35,824 nt of DNA, taken from Rhodospirillales bacterium (GTDB lineage Bacteria; Pseudomonadota; Alphaproteobacteria; ATCC43930; CGMCC-115725). The DNA lies in contig JAQGID010000005.1 of the NCBI GenBank assembly GCA_028291405.1, positions 1 to 35,824 of the forward strand. The letters are read 5' to 3'. Under the pieces are notes generated by a model. The model was not told the DNA's origin. It was given only the letters and a program-made list of their open reading frames with translations, and made no database searches. Shown in pieces: positions 24,672 through 33,334 of the stretch (position 1 is the stretch's first letter; each line of letters opens with the position of its first letter). The position numbers and the translations under genes are program-made.

Positions 24672-24991
24672 TGGCGCGCACGCTGCTCAACGTGCCGGCC
24701 AAGGCAGCCCGCGGCGAGATCATCGAGATCAAGACCCTGATCGCGCACCCGATGGAATCGGGCTATCGCGTCGGTTTGAACGGGGCGATGATTCCGCGCG
24801 ACATCATCGATCTCTTCGTCTGCACCTATAACGGCGCGGAGGTCTTCCGCGCGACGCTGTCGCCGGCGATTGCCGCCAATCCGTTCATCACCTTCTCCAC
24901 CGTCGCGACAGAGAGCGGCACGATCGAGTTCCGCTGGACCGGCGACAACGGATTTTCCCAGACTGAATCCGTGCTGATCGCGGTCGAATGA
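24671..24991 (+). CDS. soxZ: Sox sulfur carrier subunit SoxZ
   Basis: This 106-residue beta-sandwich protein forms the SoxYZ heterodimer with SoxY, on which thiosulfate and its oxidation intermediates are held. Family features are IIEIKTLIAHPMESGYR, GAMIPRDIIDLFVC, and near the end GTIEFRWTGDNGFS. No signal peptide is present, as expected: SoxZ is exported together with Tat-targeted SoxY. The gene overlaps soxY by one base and its stop overlaps soxA by four bases (ATGA), so these three genes are translationally coupled. No odd features are seen in the protein. Confidence 0.93.
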   Translation: MARTLLNVPAKAARGEIIEIKTLIAHPMESGYRVGLNGAMIPRDIIDLFVCTYNGAEVFRATLSPAIAANPFITFSTVATESGTIEFRWTGDNGFSQTESVLIAVE

Positions 24992-25773
24992 CCGCCGCGT
25001 TCCTGCGCGTCGCGATCCTTCCGCTTGTAGCCGGCTTCGCCTCGCTGGCGCTCGCTGCCGATATTCCGACGGCGGAGCGGCGCTCGGGCAGCGAGTTCAT
25101 GGGGCCCGAGACCAGGGCGATGCAGGACGACGACACCACGAATCCCGGGATGCTATGGGTGCTCGACGGCGAGGCAGCATGGCGCCGTCGCGAGGGCGCC
25201 GCCGACAAATCCTGCGCCGACTGTCACGGCTACGCCCAGACCAGCATGAACGGCGTCGCCGCGCGCTATCCCGCGTTCGACGCCGCGAAAGGGCGGCCGG
25301 TCGACCTCGAGGAACGCATCAACATGTGCCGGTCGGAACAGCAGAAAGCGACGCCGCTGCCGTTCGAGAGTCAGGCGCTGCTGGCACTGACGGCCTATGT
25401 CGGACGGCAGTCGCGGGGCCAAGCCATCGCCGTCGCGGACGATGCGCGCACGTATCCCTTCATCGCTGCCGGTCGCGAGATCTTCGAGCGGCGGCAAGGG
25501 CAGCTCGACCTGTCCTGCGCGTCATGTCACGACGACAATTGGGGCAAGAAGCTCGCCGGCGCGCCGGTGCCGCAGGCGCATCCGACGGGCTATCCAACCT
25601 ACCGCCTGGAATGGCAGACGCTCGGCTCGCTGCAGCGGCGGCTACGCAACTGCATGATCGGGATGCGCGCCGAACCCTATGCCTATGGCACGGCCGAGAA
25701 CGTCGACCTCGAGCTGTACCTCATGTGGCGCGCCCGCGGCCTCGCCATCGAGACCCCGGCGGTCCGCCCCTAA
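24988..25773 (+). CDS. soxA: Sox dihaem cytochrome SoxA
   Basis: This 261-residue periplasmic cytochrome has a signal peptide (cleavage near ALA-AD, residue 24) and two CxxCH motifs (Cys76-Cys79-His80 and Cys177-Cys180-His181). Cys222 in RNCMIGMRAEPY matches the cysteine ligand of the catalytic haem. SoxA with SoxX attaches sulfur substrates to SoxY. It is the dihaem type rather than the single-haem form. It is the last gene of the operon: a terminator hairpin lies just after its stop, and the next gene is convergent. SoxB, SoxC and SoxD are not encoded in the window. Confidence 0.93.
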   Translation: MTAAFLRVAILPLVAGFASLALAADIPTAERRSGSEFMGPETRAMQDDDTTNPGMLWVLDGEAAWRRREGAADKSCADCHGYAQTSMNGVAARYPAFDAAKGRPVDLEERINMCRSEQQKATPLPFESQALLALTAYVGRQSRGQAIAVADDARTYPFIAAGREIFERRQGQLDLSCASCHDDNWGKKLAGAPVPQAHPTGYPTYRLEWQTLGSLQRRLRNCMIGMRAEPYAYGTAENVDLELYLMWRARGLAIETPAVRP

Positions 25774-25778
25774 ACGAA

Positions 25779-25809
25779 ACAGGCACCCCGGGCGAGCCGG
25801 GATGCCTGT
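25779..25809. terminator. Terminator closing the sox operon
   Basis: A 13-base stem with one mismatch (25779-25791 with 25797-25809) and a GCGAG loop lies 6 bases after the soxA stop, between soxA and the convergent outer-membrane protein gene. It has no clear T-run. Confidence 0.65.
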
Positions 25810-25854
25810 CGTCGAATCCTCGGTCTCTCCGCGCCTATGCGTGGAGAGCGGCGA

Positions 25855-27174
25855 TCAGAAGATCGAGAAGGGAACGATCAGATCGGCCGCGAAGGTGAAC
25901 GAGTGATTGTCTTTGCCGTCGTTGTACGGGCTGCCGCCGCCCAACGTCGCATCGTAGCGGATTTCCGGCCGGATCATGACGCCGGTGAAGCGCTCCGGCA
26001 CCGGCGGCTTGATGTTCAGGCCGAAGGTCAGCTCGCTATAGGTCGCGGGGATGACACCCGTGCCGGTTCCCGGACCGCCGACCCCGTAGGCGCCGCTCGT
26101 CCCGGCCAGCGGGCCGCGGAGGGCATTGGTGAAATCGAGCGAGCCTGGGTTGGCACTCACGAAGAAGCCGTTGGCGTCGCGGAAGACCTCGCCACGCAAT
26201 TGGACCGCCAGCGTGTCGCTGAGGGTCAGGGTCGCGTATTGCGCGAAGCCGTAGGCCTGTGCCGGGAAGCCGTCGTCGCGCGTATAGTTGAAGTCAGAGA
26301 CGAGGGTGAGGGTGTCGCTCGGCTTGATCGTCACGACCACGTCGTTGTAGTAGCGGAACGCGCTGTTGATGCTGATCGGCGCGCCGTTCCGATCCGTTGC
26401 ACCGCGCGCATTCTCCGGCCCGATATGGGTCAAGGCGAGAATTGCCAACTTGCCGTCCATCAGCGTGAAGTTGCCGCCGAAGAGGCCGGCCAGGGCGCCG
26501 TTGTTGTCGCCGTTCCGGTTGAACGACGTCAAATTGCCGGTGTCGACGCCAAGATAGAGGTCGAACACCGAGTTGACGTGGGTGATAGCCTGGGCACCGA
26601 GGTGCTTGACGGTGATGCCGAAGTTATAAATGTACGAGTGCGAGTAGAGCGGGTTGCCGCTCGGCGTGATGACTTCGTAGCCGACCGCGGTCGGGAAGAT
26701 ACCGACCTTCGTATCGATGCCGCCTTCGGTCAGCAACGGCAGATGCGCCTGGGCGTCGGCCTCGATGATGTCCCACTGGTAGCGGCTGTGCGTAACGCGG
26801 TCGAGCACGTTCGCCAGATGCGTGTAGCGGGCGTCACTGCCGTAGATGCCCTGGAAGCGGAAACCGAAATCATAACCCGTCGCCTTCGGGTCGAGGTCGC
26901 GCTCGAAAGCCAGGGAAGCCTGGTTGAGCAGCGGAACGTTCGCGCGATCGTCGTAGAGCCGGCCGTAGTTCACGCCGTCGGCCGGGCTCTTGGGATTGAA
27001 GGTGATGCCGGCGTCGACATAGCCGCTCAGCTTGAGCGTGTCGGTCCAAGCTGCCGGTGCGGCAGGCTCCGCTGCCGGGGCCGCAGCCTGCGCAAGGGCA
27101 CCGCCCACGCAGGTCGCCAGCAGGACGCAAGCCAAACCGGCGAGCGCCGTCGTCTCCTTGAGTGCAGCTTTCAT
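25855..27174 (-). CDS. Outer-membrane beta-barrel protein (BBP2-type porin)
   Basis: The 439-residue product has a signal peptide (cleavage near ALA-QA, residue 29) and then an Ala/Pro linker. The rest consists of alternating beta-strands with many aromatics and ends in phenylalanine (VPFSIF), the usual outer-membrane insertion signal. Blocks such as LKLSGYVDAGITFNPKSP, LNQASLAFERDLDP, KVGIFPTAVGYEVI and RPEIRYDATLGG are typical of the putative BBP2 porin family of unknown substrate. It lies convergent to the sox operon with 45 bases between the hairpin and its stop. A link to sulfur use is not shown. The long upstream gap (27175-27576) would hold its promoter. Confidence 0.85.
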   Translation of the reverse strand: MKAALKETTALAGLACVLLATCVGGALAQAAAPAAEPAAPAAWTDTLKLSGYVDAGITFNPKSPADGVNYGRLYDDRANVPLLNQASLAFERDLDPKATGYDFGFRFQGIYGSDARYTHLANVLDRVTHSRYQWDIIEADAQAHLPLLTEGGIDTKVGIFPTAVGYEVITPSGNPLYSHSYIYNFGITVKHLGAQAITHVNSVFDLYLGVDTGNLTSFNRNGDNNGALAGLFGGNFTLMDGKLAILALTHIGPENARGATDRNGAPISINSAFRYYNDVVVTIKPSDTLTLVSDFNYTRDDGFPAQAYGFAQYATLTLSDTLAVQLRGEVFRDANGFFVSANPGSLDFTNALRGPLAGTSGAYGVGGPGTGTGVIPATYSELTFGLNIKPPVPERFTGVMIRPEIRYDATLGGGSPYNDGKDNHSFTFAADLIVPFSIF

Positions 27175-27576
27175 TTCTTCATCCTTCTTCGATAAGCCAC
27201 GGCGGCGGAAGCCATCCGACGCACGGTAAAAACTTTCTTATTGCAGTGACTTCATATACTCGAAGCTGAGACTAAGCTAAAAAGTTTGCGTTCCCTCCTC
27301 TCGATTGTCTCGCCCTGTGTCAAAACAGCAACTCTCAGAGCAGCGGCGGCACTGGAAGAAAGAACCCACGCCCTGAGGGCGAGGTTTGCAACGGATGTGC
27401 CAGTCGAGAACTTCGGATGATCATGCAACGGACGATCATTATTTGTTAAATGGCCGCCTATTTTGTGGGCGACGGTGGCGGATCTCGCCTAAAATCGAGG
27501 CACACATCTCATCAAGCGCTCGCCGCTCGCGCGTGCATGCAAGGGGCGCCGGTGGGCAGGGTTGCGCCAAATGCAA
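27175..27576. other. Intergenic region upstream of the porin gene
   Basis: No convincing gene is seen in about 400 bases. The part nearest the porin (27220-27300) and a patch around 27430-27470 are A+T-rich, which suggests promoters or control sites. TATATG on the minus strand near 27255 could be a -10 box, but I see no good -35 partner. Short frames on the plus strand here lack ribosome-binding sites. Confidence 0.5.
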
Positions 27577-27602
27577 AAGAGCCCGGCGGATGCCGGGCTC
27601 TT
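27577..27602 (-). terminator. Rho-independent terminator of rpsA
   Basis: On the minus strand an 11-base-pair G+C-rich stem (27592-27602 with 27577-27587) and a four-base loop are followed by a run of T (complement of CAAAA at 27574-27578). It lies 34 bases beyond the rpsA stop. Confidence 0.85.
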
Positions 27603-27636
27603 CGCAGATGTTCGTCGAGAACGACGGAGGCTCGAC

Positions 27637-29373
27637 CTATTCTTCCTCGTCGTCTTCCTCTTCCTTGACCGGTGCCGCGTCCTTGCGCTTCAAGGCGGCG
27701 CCGAGGATGTCGCCGAGGCTGGCCCCCGAGTCCGACGAGCCGTAGTCGGCCATCGCCTTCTTCTCTTCGTCGACTTCCTTGGCCTTGATCGACAGGCTCA
27801 GCTTGCGCGTCGTCTTGTCGATCGCGGTGACCTTGGCGTCGACCTTCTCGCCGACGGCGAAACGGTCGGCGCGCTGCTCGCTACGGTCACGCGACAAATC
27901 GGACTTGCGGATGAAGCCCGGCATGCCGTCGGACACCGTGACCTCGATGCCGCCGTCGGTGACGGCCGACACGGTGCAGGTGACGACGTCGCCCTTCTTG
28001 AGCGACGACAGCGCCTTCTCGTGCGGATCCGTCGCCAGCTGCTTGATGCCGAGGCTGATGCGCTCCTTCTCGACGTCGACGTCGAGCACCTTGACCTTGA
28101 CGATGTCGCCCTTCTTGAAGTCGGCGATCGCTTCCTCGCCGGAGCGCGACCAGTCGAGATCCGAGAGATGGACCATGCCGTCGATGTCGCCGGGCAGGCC
28201 GACGAAGAGGCCGAACTCGGTGATGTTCTTGACCTCGCCCTCGAGCTCGGTGCCGACCGGCGCCTGCTCGACGAAGGCCTCCCAAGGATTGGCCAGCGTC
28301 TGCTTGAGGCCGAGGCTGATGCGCCGCTTCTGGGGATCGACGTCCAGCACCATCACCTCAACCTCCTGGCTGGTCGAGACGATCTTGCCGGGGTGCACGT
28401 TCTTCTTGGTCCAGCTCATCTCCGAGACATGGACGAGACCCTCGACGCCGGGCTCCAGCTCGACGAAGGCGCCGTAGTCGGTGATGTTCGTGACGCGGCC
28501 CTTGAACTTGGCGCCCGCCGGGTACTTCAGCTCGACGCCCTCCCACGGATCGGCCTCGAGCTGCTTCATGCCGAGGCTGATGCGCTGCGTCTCTGGGTTG
28601 AAGCGGACGACCTGCACCTTGACGCTCTGGCCGATGTGCAGCGCCTCGGACGGGTGGTTGATGCGGCGCCACGCGATGTCGGTGACGTGCAGCAGCCCGT
28701 CGACGCCGCCGAGATCGACGAAGGCGCCGTAGTCGGTGATGTTCTTGACGACGCCGGTGAGGATCTGGCCTTCCTTGAGGCTGGCCACCAGCTCCGAGCG
28801 GGCCTCGGCGCGGCTCTCCTCGAGCACGGCGCGGCGCGACACGACGATGTTGCCGCGCGAGCGGTCCATCTTGAGGATCTGGAAGGGCTGCGGCGTCCCG
28901 AGCAGGGGCGTGATGTCGCGCACCGGCCGGATGTCGACCTGGCTGCCCGGCAGGAACGCGCCGGCGCCGTTGAGGTCGACGGTGAAGCCGCCCTTGACCC
29001 GGCCATAGATGACGCCGGTCACGCGCTCGTTGCTCTGGAAGCTCTTCTCGAGCAGCGTCCAGGCCTCCTCGCGGCGGGCCTTCTCACGCGAGAGAGAAGC
29101 CTCGCCGTTCTTGTCTTCCATCCGCTCGAGGTAGACCTCGACGGTGTCGCCGACCTTGATGTCCGGCGGCTGCCCGGGAAGGGCGAATTCCTTAAGGTCG
29201 ACGCGGCCCTCTGATTTGAGGCCGCAATCGATCAATACACTGTCGTTCTCGATCGACAGCACCCGGCCCTTGAGGACGGTCCCTTCGAGACCACCCGCTT
29301 TTCCGAGCGTCTCCTCCAAAAGCGCGGCGAAGCTTTCTTTTTCGGGCATCCCGCGTTGCGCTGCTAAAGCCAT
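27637..29373 (-). CDS. rpsA: 30S ribosomal protein S1
   Basis: This 578-residue protein has six S1 (OB-fold) repeats, spaced roughly every 85 residues from about 30 to 525. Each of the later four carries the pattern NITDYGAFV/ITEFGLFV followed by GLLHVTDI, GLVHVSEM or GMVHLSDL and RISLGxKQ. S1 brings mRNAs, above all those with weak ribosome-binding sites, to the small ribosomal subunit. The C-terminal tail is very acidic (KEEEDDEEE). The ATG at 29373 follows GAGGAG by about 5 bases on the minus strand; an internal ATG eight residues on is less likely. It follows cmk in the standard alphaproteobacterial order and ends in a strong terminator. Confidence 0.97.
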   Translation of the reverse strand: MALAAQRGMPEKESFAALLEETLGKAGGLEGTVLKGRVLSIENDSVLIDCGLKSEGRVDLKEFALPGQPPDIKVGDTVEVYLERMEDKNGEASLSREKARREEAWTLLEKSFQSNERVTGVIYGRVKGGFTVDLNGAGAFLPGSQVDIRPVRDITPLLGTPQPFQILKMDRSRGNIVVSRRAVLEESRAEARSELVASLKEGQILTGVVKNITDYGAFVDLGGVDGLLHVTDIAWRRINHPSEALHIGQSVKVQVVRFNPETQRISLGMKQLEADPWEGVELKYPAGAKFKGRVTNITDYGAFVELEPGVEGLVHVSEMSWTKKNVHPGKIVSTSQEVEVMVLDVDPQKRRISLGLKQTLANPWEAFVEQAPVGTELEGEVKNITEFGLFVGLPGDIDGMVHLSDLDWSRSGEEAIADFKKGDIVKVKVLDVDVEKERISLGIKQLATDPHEKALSSLKKGDVVTCTVSAVTDGGIEVTVSDGMPGFIRKSDLSRDRSEQRADRFAVGEKVDAKVTAIDKTTRKLSLSIKAKEVDEEKKAMADYGSSDSGASLGDILGAALKRKDAAPVKEEEDDEEE

Positions 29374-29501
29374 TGAAACTCCTCGATCCCGGAATGGTAC
29401 GAGCCGCGACCGCCAGGATCGGGGCGGAAACGGTCGGCCGCCGTCAAGCGCGGGCGCGGCGGCATATGCCCGGTCGTGCAGGGAGCGTTGAAATCGCTGG
29501 A

Positions 29502-30143
29502 TTACGTGGCGGCCAACTTGCCGGCGACGTAATCGCGAGCCGCCGCGAAAGCCGCGTCGGCGTCGAGATCGGTCGTATCGAGCACAAAAGCGTCATCGGC
29601 CGGCCGCAACGGAGCGGTCTGCCGGCGACTGTCGCGCGCGTCGCGATCTTGCATGTCCTGCAGGACAGTACCGTATATAGTCTCGACCCCGCTCTCCCGC
29701 AACTCTTTCAGGCGGCGGCGGGCACGTTCCTCGATACTTGCCGTGACGAAGATCTTCGCCGCGGCGTCGGGGCAGACGACAGTGCCGATGTCGCGTCCGT
29801 CGAGGACGGCACCGCGCTTGCCGTCCGGCGGCGCGGCGGCGAAGTCGCGCTGGAACGCCAGGAGCGCGGCGCGGACCCCCGGCACCGCGGCGACCGCGGA
29901 AGCGAGCTGCGCGATCTCCTCGCGCCGCAGCCGCGGGTCGTCGAGGTCGCTGGCCGCCACTCGCCGCGCCGCGGCCGTCGCAGCCGCGGCATCGGCGCGA
30001 TCGCCGCCGGCGTCGGCGAGGTGCCGGGCGGTCGCGCGATAGAGCAGGCCGGTGTCGAGAAAGGCGAAATCGAAGTGCAGCGCCAGACGCTTCGCAAGCG
30101 TCCCCTTGCCGGCGGCCGCCGGCCCATCGAGCGCGACGATCAT
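29502..30143 (-). CDS. cmk: Cytidylate kinase
   Basis: This 213-residue enzyme phosphorylates CMP and dCMP in nucleotide synthesis. The P-loop GPAAAGKGT is at residues 7-15. Other conserved family blocks are [24 protein letters not shown] (nucleotide-monophosphate binding) and [13 protein letters not shown], which leads into the lid. The start overlaps the aroA stop as ATGA, so the two are coupled. 128 bases separate it from rpsA. Length is normal for the short-form enzyme of alphaproteobacteria. Confidence 0.95.
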   Translation of the reverse strand: MIVALDGPAAAGKGTLAKRLALHFDFAFLDTGLLYRATARHLADAGGDRADAAAATAAARRVAASDLDDPRLRREEIAQLASAVAAVPGVRAALLAFQRDFAAAPPDGKRGAVLDGRDIGTVVCPDAAAKIFVTASIEERARRRLKELRESGVETIYGTVLQDMQDRDARDSRRQTAPLRPADDAFVLDTTDLDADAAFAAARDYVAGKLAAT

Positions 30144-31525
30144 GCGGCGGCGCCTGGAGTCGGCGCGATCCTGCCGCCGAGACCGTTCATCAGCGCGGCA
30201 AAGCCGGGGAAGCTCGTGTTGATCGTCTCGCCGTCGTCGATCGCAACGGGCTGCCGCGCCGCCATGCCGCAGACCAGGAAGGCCATCGCCGGACGGTGAT
30301 CAAGGTCGGTCGCGATCGTCGCGCCGCCCGGCACGTCGCCGTCGCGACCGAGGACGATGAGGTCGTCGCCGTCGATCTCGGTATCGACGCCGCAGGATTT
30401 GAGCCCGCGCGCAATTGCCGCGAGCCGGTCGCTCTCCTTGACCCGCAGCTCGCCGAGGCCGCGCATCACCGTCTTGCCGGCTGCGAATCCGGCGGCGATC
30501 GCCAGGATCGGATACTCGTCGATCATCCGCGGCGCCCGCTCGGCGGGCACCTCGACGCCCTTGAGGCGGCTGGCGCGGATGCGCAGATCGGCGACCGGCT
30601 CGCCGCCGGCGACGCGCTCGTTCTCGAAGGTGATGTCGGCGCCCATCTCGATGAGCGTATCGAAGAGCCCGATGCGCAGCCGGTTGATCCCGATGTTCTC
30701 GACGGTGATTTCGGAGCCGGGCAGCAGCAGCGCTGCGACGGCGGCGAAGGCGGCCGACGAAGGATCGCCCGGCACGGTCAGATCGGCGGCGCCCAGCTCC
30801 GGCTGGCCGATCAGCGTCACGAGCTTCTCGCCGCCCGCGCTTTCCTCGACGTCGACGGTGCCGCCGAAATGCCGGATCATCCGTTCGGTATGATCGCGCG
30901 TCGGCTGCGGCTCGATCACCGAGGTCGCGCCCGGCGTGTTGAGGCCGGCCAGCAGGACGGCCGATTTGACCTGCGCGGAGGCGACCGGCAGGCGGTACTG
31001 GATGGGCACCGGCTCGCCGGCGCCGGTGATCGCCAACGGCAGCCGTCCGCCTTCGCGCGCGACGATGCGCGCGCCGATGCGAAGCAAAGGCTCGGCGACG
31101 CGGCCCATCGGCCGCCGGCGGAGCGAGGCGTCGCCGGTCAGGAAAGCGGTGATCCCGTGCCCGGCGATGAGCCCCATCAGGAGCCGAGCCCCGGTCCCGG
31201 AATTGCCGAGATCGATGACATCCGAGGGCTCGGCGAGACCGCCGATCCCGACGCCGGCGACGCGCCAGCCGCCGTCCGCCTCGCGGGTCACCCGCGCGCC
31301 GAGCGCGCGCATGGCGGCGGCGGTGCGCAGCACGTCATCGCCTTCGAGCAGGCCGGTGATGCGGGTCTCGCCGATCGCCAGCGAGGCCAGCATCAGCGCG
31401 CGGTGCGAAATCGACTTGTCGCCCGGCACCCGGATCCGGCCTTTGAGCGGACCGGCCGGCTGCGACGTCAGGGGCGAGACGGTTGCAGAGTGGCCAGACG
31501 GCGGCAGCACGACGGGATCTGTCAC
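30140..31525 (-). CDS. aroA: 3-Phosphoshikimate 1-carboxyvinyltransferase (EPSP synthase), class II type
   Basis: This 461-residue enzyme performs the sixth step of the shikimate pathway, joining phosphoenolpyruvate to shikimate-3-phosphate. It closely resembles the CP4-type (class II) family: [87 protein letters not shown] and LRVKESDR. At the site where CP4 has alanine 100 (GNAATG), this protein has glycine (GNSGTG), the more usual residue. The start is GTG at 31525 with GGAGAGG about 6 bases upstream. The frame remains open to 31789, but that part is not conserved. It is the first gene of aroA-cmk-rpsA. Confidence 0.95.
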   Translation of the reverse strand: MTDPVVLPPSGHSATVSPLTSQPAGPLKGRIRVPGDKSISHRALMLASLAIGETRITGLLEGDDVLRTAAAMRALGARVTREADGGWRVAGVGIGGLAEPSDVIDLGNSGTGARLLMGLIAGHGITAFLTGDASLRRRPMGRVAEPLLRIGARIVAREGGRLPLAITGAGEPVPIQYRLPVASAQVKSAVLLAGLNTPGATSVIEPQPTRDHTERMIRHFGGTVDVEESAGGEKLVTLIGQPELGAADLTVPGDPSSAAFAAVAALLLPGSEITVENIGINRLRIGLFDTLIEMGADITFENERVAGGEPVADLRIRASRLKGVEVPAERAPRMIDEYPILAIAAGFAAGKTVMRGLGELRVKESDRLAAIARGLKSCGVDTEIDGDDLIVLGRDGDVPGGATIATDLDHRPAMAFLVCGMAARQPVAIDDGETINTSFPGFAALMNGLGGRIAPTPGAAA

Positions 31526-31592
31526 GAGAAGCCTCTCCGGGTTCCGGCGATCGCAGCGGCGCTGTTCGCACACCCCTTGGCCGGCCGGGCTG

Positions 31593-31620
31593 TCTCTACC
31601 ATATCTGTCGATCGGGTCAA
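31593..31620 (-). promoter_or_regulatory. Possible promoter of the aroA-cmk-rpsA operon
   Basis: On the minus strand TTGACC (31620-31615) and TAGAGA (31598-31593) are 16 bases apart, about 70 bases before the aroA GTG. The -10 match is weak. The 304-base gap 31526-31829 contains nothing coding that I can support. Confidence 0.3.
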
Positions 31621-31679
31621 ACTCGGGGCGCGGCATCGTCACCCGAGCCGCCGCAAACGACTGTCGCGCCGGTTTTGCT

Positions 31680-31708
31680 TTGACAGGGGGCGGCGATCGT
31701 GGCAATTG
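31680..31708 (+). promoter_or_regulatory. Possible promoter of the FYDLN gene
   Basis: TTGACA (31680-31685) is a perfect -35 box. CAATTG (31703-31708), 17 bases on, is a poor but acceptable -10. It lies about 120 bases before the GTG start of the gene. Confidence 0.35.
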
Positions 31709-31829
31709 CGGCCGCTCGTGTTCCTGCTTGGCGTCTGGTTCGTCATCCGCGAACCGACAGCCGCGCGCCGGCGCCGACGCCTGCGGCACGGTCTGGGCGC
31801 CACGGCAGATAGAGAAATTGGAGTTTCAC

Positions 31830-32198
31830 GTGGCCAAAGCGGAATGGGGCACCAAGCGCATCTGCCCAAGTTGCAGCGCGCGCTACTACGATCTCGGCAA
31901 GCAGCTCGGCGACATCGTCTGCCCGAAATGCGGCACGCAGTTCGATCCCGAGGCGTTCCTGAAGACGCGTCGCGCCCGCGTCGCCGCCATCCCGGAAAAG
32001 GAGGTGGAGCCGGTCGCCGCCGATGACGTCGAGATCGCCGACGCCGACGCCGAGGCCGTCGAAGGCGAAGAGGGCGTCGCCGCCGAGGGCGACGAAGAGG
32101 AAGAAGAGGAGCTGATCGAGGACGCTTCCGAGCTCGGCGAGGACGAGGACGACATGGCCGAGGTCATCGAGAACGTCGAGGACGAGGAGGAGCGCTAG
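31830..32198 (+). CDS. FYDLN-acid family zinc-ribbon protein (TIGR02300)
   Basis: The 122-residue product has an N-terminal zinc ribbon made of two CxxC knuckles (CPSC and CPKC) around the family motif YYDLGKQLGDIV, variant of FYDLN. A very acidic, low-complexity C-terminal half (EEEEEELIEDASELGEDEDD) follows. The family is nearly restricted to alphaproteobacteria and is encoded next to aroA, cmk and rpsA. Its function is not known, though an RNA-polymerase or nucleic-acid-related role is sometimes inferred from the ribbon. The start is GTG at 31830 with GGAG 6 bases upstream. It is divergent from aroA and followed by tRNA-Ala. Confidence 0.93.
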   Translation: MAKAEWGTKRICPSCSARYYDLGKQLGDIVCPKCGTQFDPEAFLKTRRARVAAIPEKEVEPVAADDVEIADADAEAVEGEEGVAAEGDEEEEEELIEDASELGEDEDDMAEVIENVEDEEER

Positions 32199-32242
32199 AA
32201 CGGCCGCGGCGGCGGGTCATCCGGCCGGCGATAATTTCGCCC

Positions 32243-32271
32243 TTGCCCTATCCCGCACGCGTCCGTATTTT
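32243..32271 (+). promoter_or_regulatory. Probable promoter of tRNA-Ala
   Basis: TTGCCC (32243-32248) and TATTTT (32266-32271) are 17 bases apart, 51 bases before the tRNA. Both boxes deviate modestly from consensus. Confidence 0.45.
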
Positions 32272-32322
32272 CCGCCTCCCGAGCGGCGTCGAGACTGCGG
32301 CAGCCGCGCGTGAGGGCCTTCT

Positions 32323-32398
<76 letters not shown>

Positions 32399-32403
32399 GT
32401 TAG

Positions 32404-32439
32404 AACAAGGGCTTAGCCGGTAACGGCTAGGCCCTTGTT
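32404..32439 (+). terminator. Terminator after tRNA-Ala
   Basis: A 16-base-pair stem with one G-U pair (32404-32419 with 32424-32439) and loop GTAA begins 5 bases after the tRNA. The sequence after it (GCTTTCC) has a short T-run. Confidence 0.85.
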
Positions 32440-32625
32440 GCTTTCCGCCGCGATGCACGCGACGCGCCAAGCCTGCCGAGAGGGTTGGTTCCAGGTGATC
32501 GCTGCTGGCGAGCAGATGCTAGTTACCGGCACGTATCGCAGACTGAGCGGGCTCGAGTCGCAAAGCCTCGAGGCTTATTTGCCGCATTCCCAGAGCGGCT
32601 TGGCGCGCTCCGGCGCCTAAAGAAA
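32440..32625. other. Region between tRNA-Ala terminator and next terminator, no firm gene
   Basis: A plus-strand frame of about 55 codons (ATG at 32453 to 32620) has no ribosome-binding site. Its peptide is not recognised, and its codon use is mixed. No integrase-like sequence or repeat of the tRNA 3' end is seen here, so an integrated element is not supported. Confidence 0.4.
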
Positions 32626-32647
32626 AGCCCGCCGGCGAAGGCGGGCT
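32626..32647 (-). terminator. Rho-independent terminator of the secreted hypothetical gene
   Basis: On the minus strand an 8-base-pair G+C stem (32640-32647 with 32626-32633) and six-base loop are followed by TTTTCTTT (complement of AAAGAAAA at 32619-32626). It points to the end of the minus-strand transcript that begins upstream of 33210. Confidence 0.75.
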
Positions 32648-32682
32648 AGTATGGCTGGACGAGGGAGTGCGCCAGCTCGAGA

Positions 32683-32701
32683 GCGCTTGCGAAGCAAGCG
32701 C
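32683..32701. repeat. Perfect inverted repeat
   Basis: GCGCTTGC (32683-32690) and GCAAGCGC (32694-32701) are separated by GAA. It lies 60 bases past the 3' end of the secreted hypothetical gene and could be an additional hairpin in its 3' untranslated region. No T-run follows. Confidence 0.6.
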
Positions 32702-32760
32702 GCAGACACTAGGTGGCCGATCCCGGCTGGGCAGTGAGCCTGGTCACAGGCGCCGGGAGC

Positions 32761-33210
32761 CTATTTGGCATGGTTACGCGGCTTTGCCGGCGTCGCGGGC
32801 GGCGATGCAACGACCTTCTGCGCCTGATTGAACGCCGCCATGCATTCGTCCTCGTTGCCGAGCGCCTCGGCGGAGCGCGCCCGGTGCAGCAACTCCTGCA
32901 CCTGCCTGCTCTGCTCCGGAGTGAGCTTGCTGCGCTCGGTGAAGACCGGCGCCGGACCCGGGCTGGTCAAACGGGCAAGACCGGGCCGACCGGGCGGCGT
33001 CGTACGTTCGATGGTGTCTTGGCCCTCGATCGGCTTCGCGGTGAGGACTTGCCGGTCGGCGGCCGCGGTCGACGCATCGGCGAGGCTCGACGCCGCCGGC
33101 AGGTCGTAATCGACGGAGAATCCGTCGACGACGTTGAGGCAATCGGAGGCCGCGGCCGCGCCGACCCAGGCGATGAGCGCAGCGGGGGCAACGAGCAGGA
33201 TCCTAAGCAT
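32761..33210 (-). CDS. Secreted protein of unknown function
   Basis: This 149-residue protein has a Sec signal (MLRILLVAPAALIAWVGAAAA-SD, about 21 residues). The mature part has two cysteines (SDCLNVVDGF and DECMAAF), a Pro/Arg/Thr-rich disordered middle, and a helical C-terminal third (TPEQSRQVQELLHRARSAEALGNEDE) that resembles a short tetratricopeptide-like helix pair. No family is recognised. The start at 33210 has GAGGAA about 8 bases upstream. It lies downstream of the CHASE2 cyclase on the same strand with a 124-base gap and could be cotranscribed with it. A terminator follows. Confidence 0.7.
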   Translation of the reverse strand: MLRILLVAPAALIAWVGAAAASDCLNVVDGFSVDYDLPAASSLADASTAAADRQVLTAKPIEGQDTIERTTPPGRPGLARLTSPGPAPVFTERSKLTPEQSRQVQELLHRARSAEALGNEDECMAAFNQAQKVVASPPATPAKPRNHAK

Positions 33211-33334
33211 GGTCGGGTTCCTCGAGCGATCCGCGGGCCGTACGAGGCGGCCACCTTCCGGTTGCCTATTCCTAGATCGGATCTCGCGTCCTGTGAAGCG
33301 CGCTGGGCCGCTGCCGTGGACAACGCCAAGTCGC

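Noticed and set aside
27562-29214. Plus-strand frame of about 550 codons opposite rpsA
   Set aside because: Periodic pattern simply mirrors the S1 repeats on the other strand.
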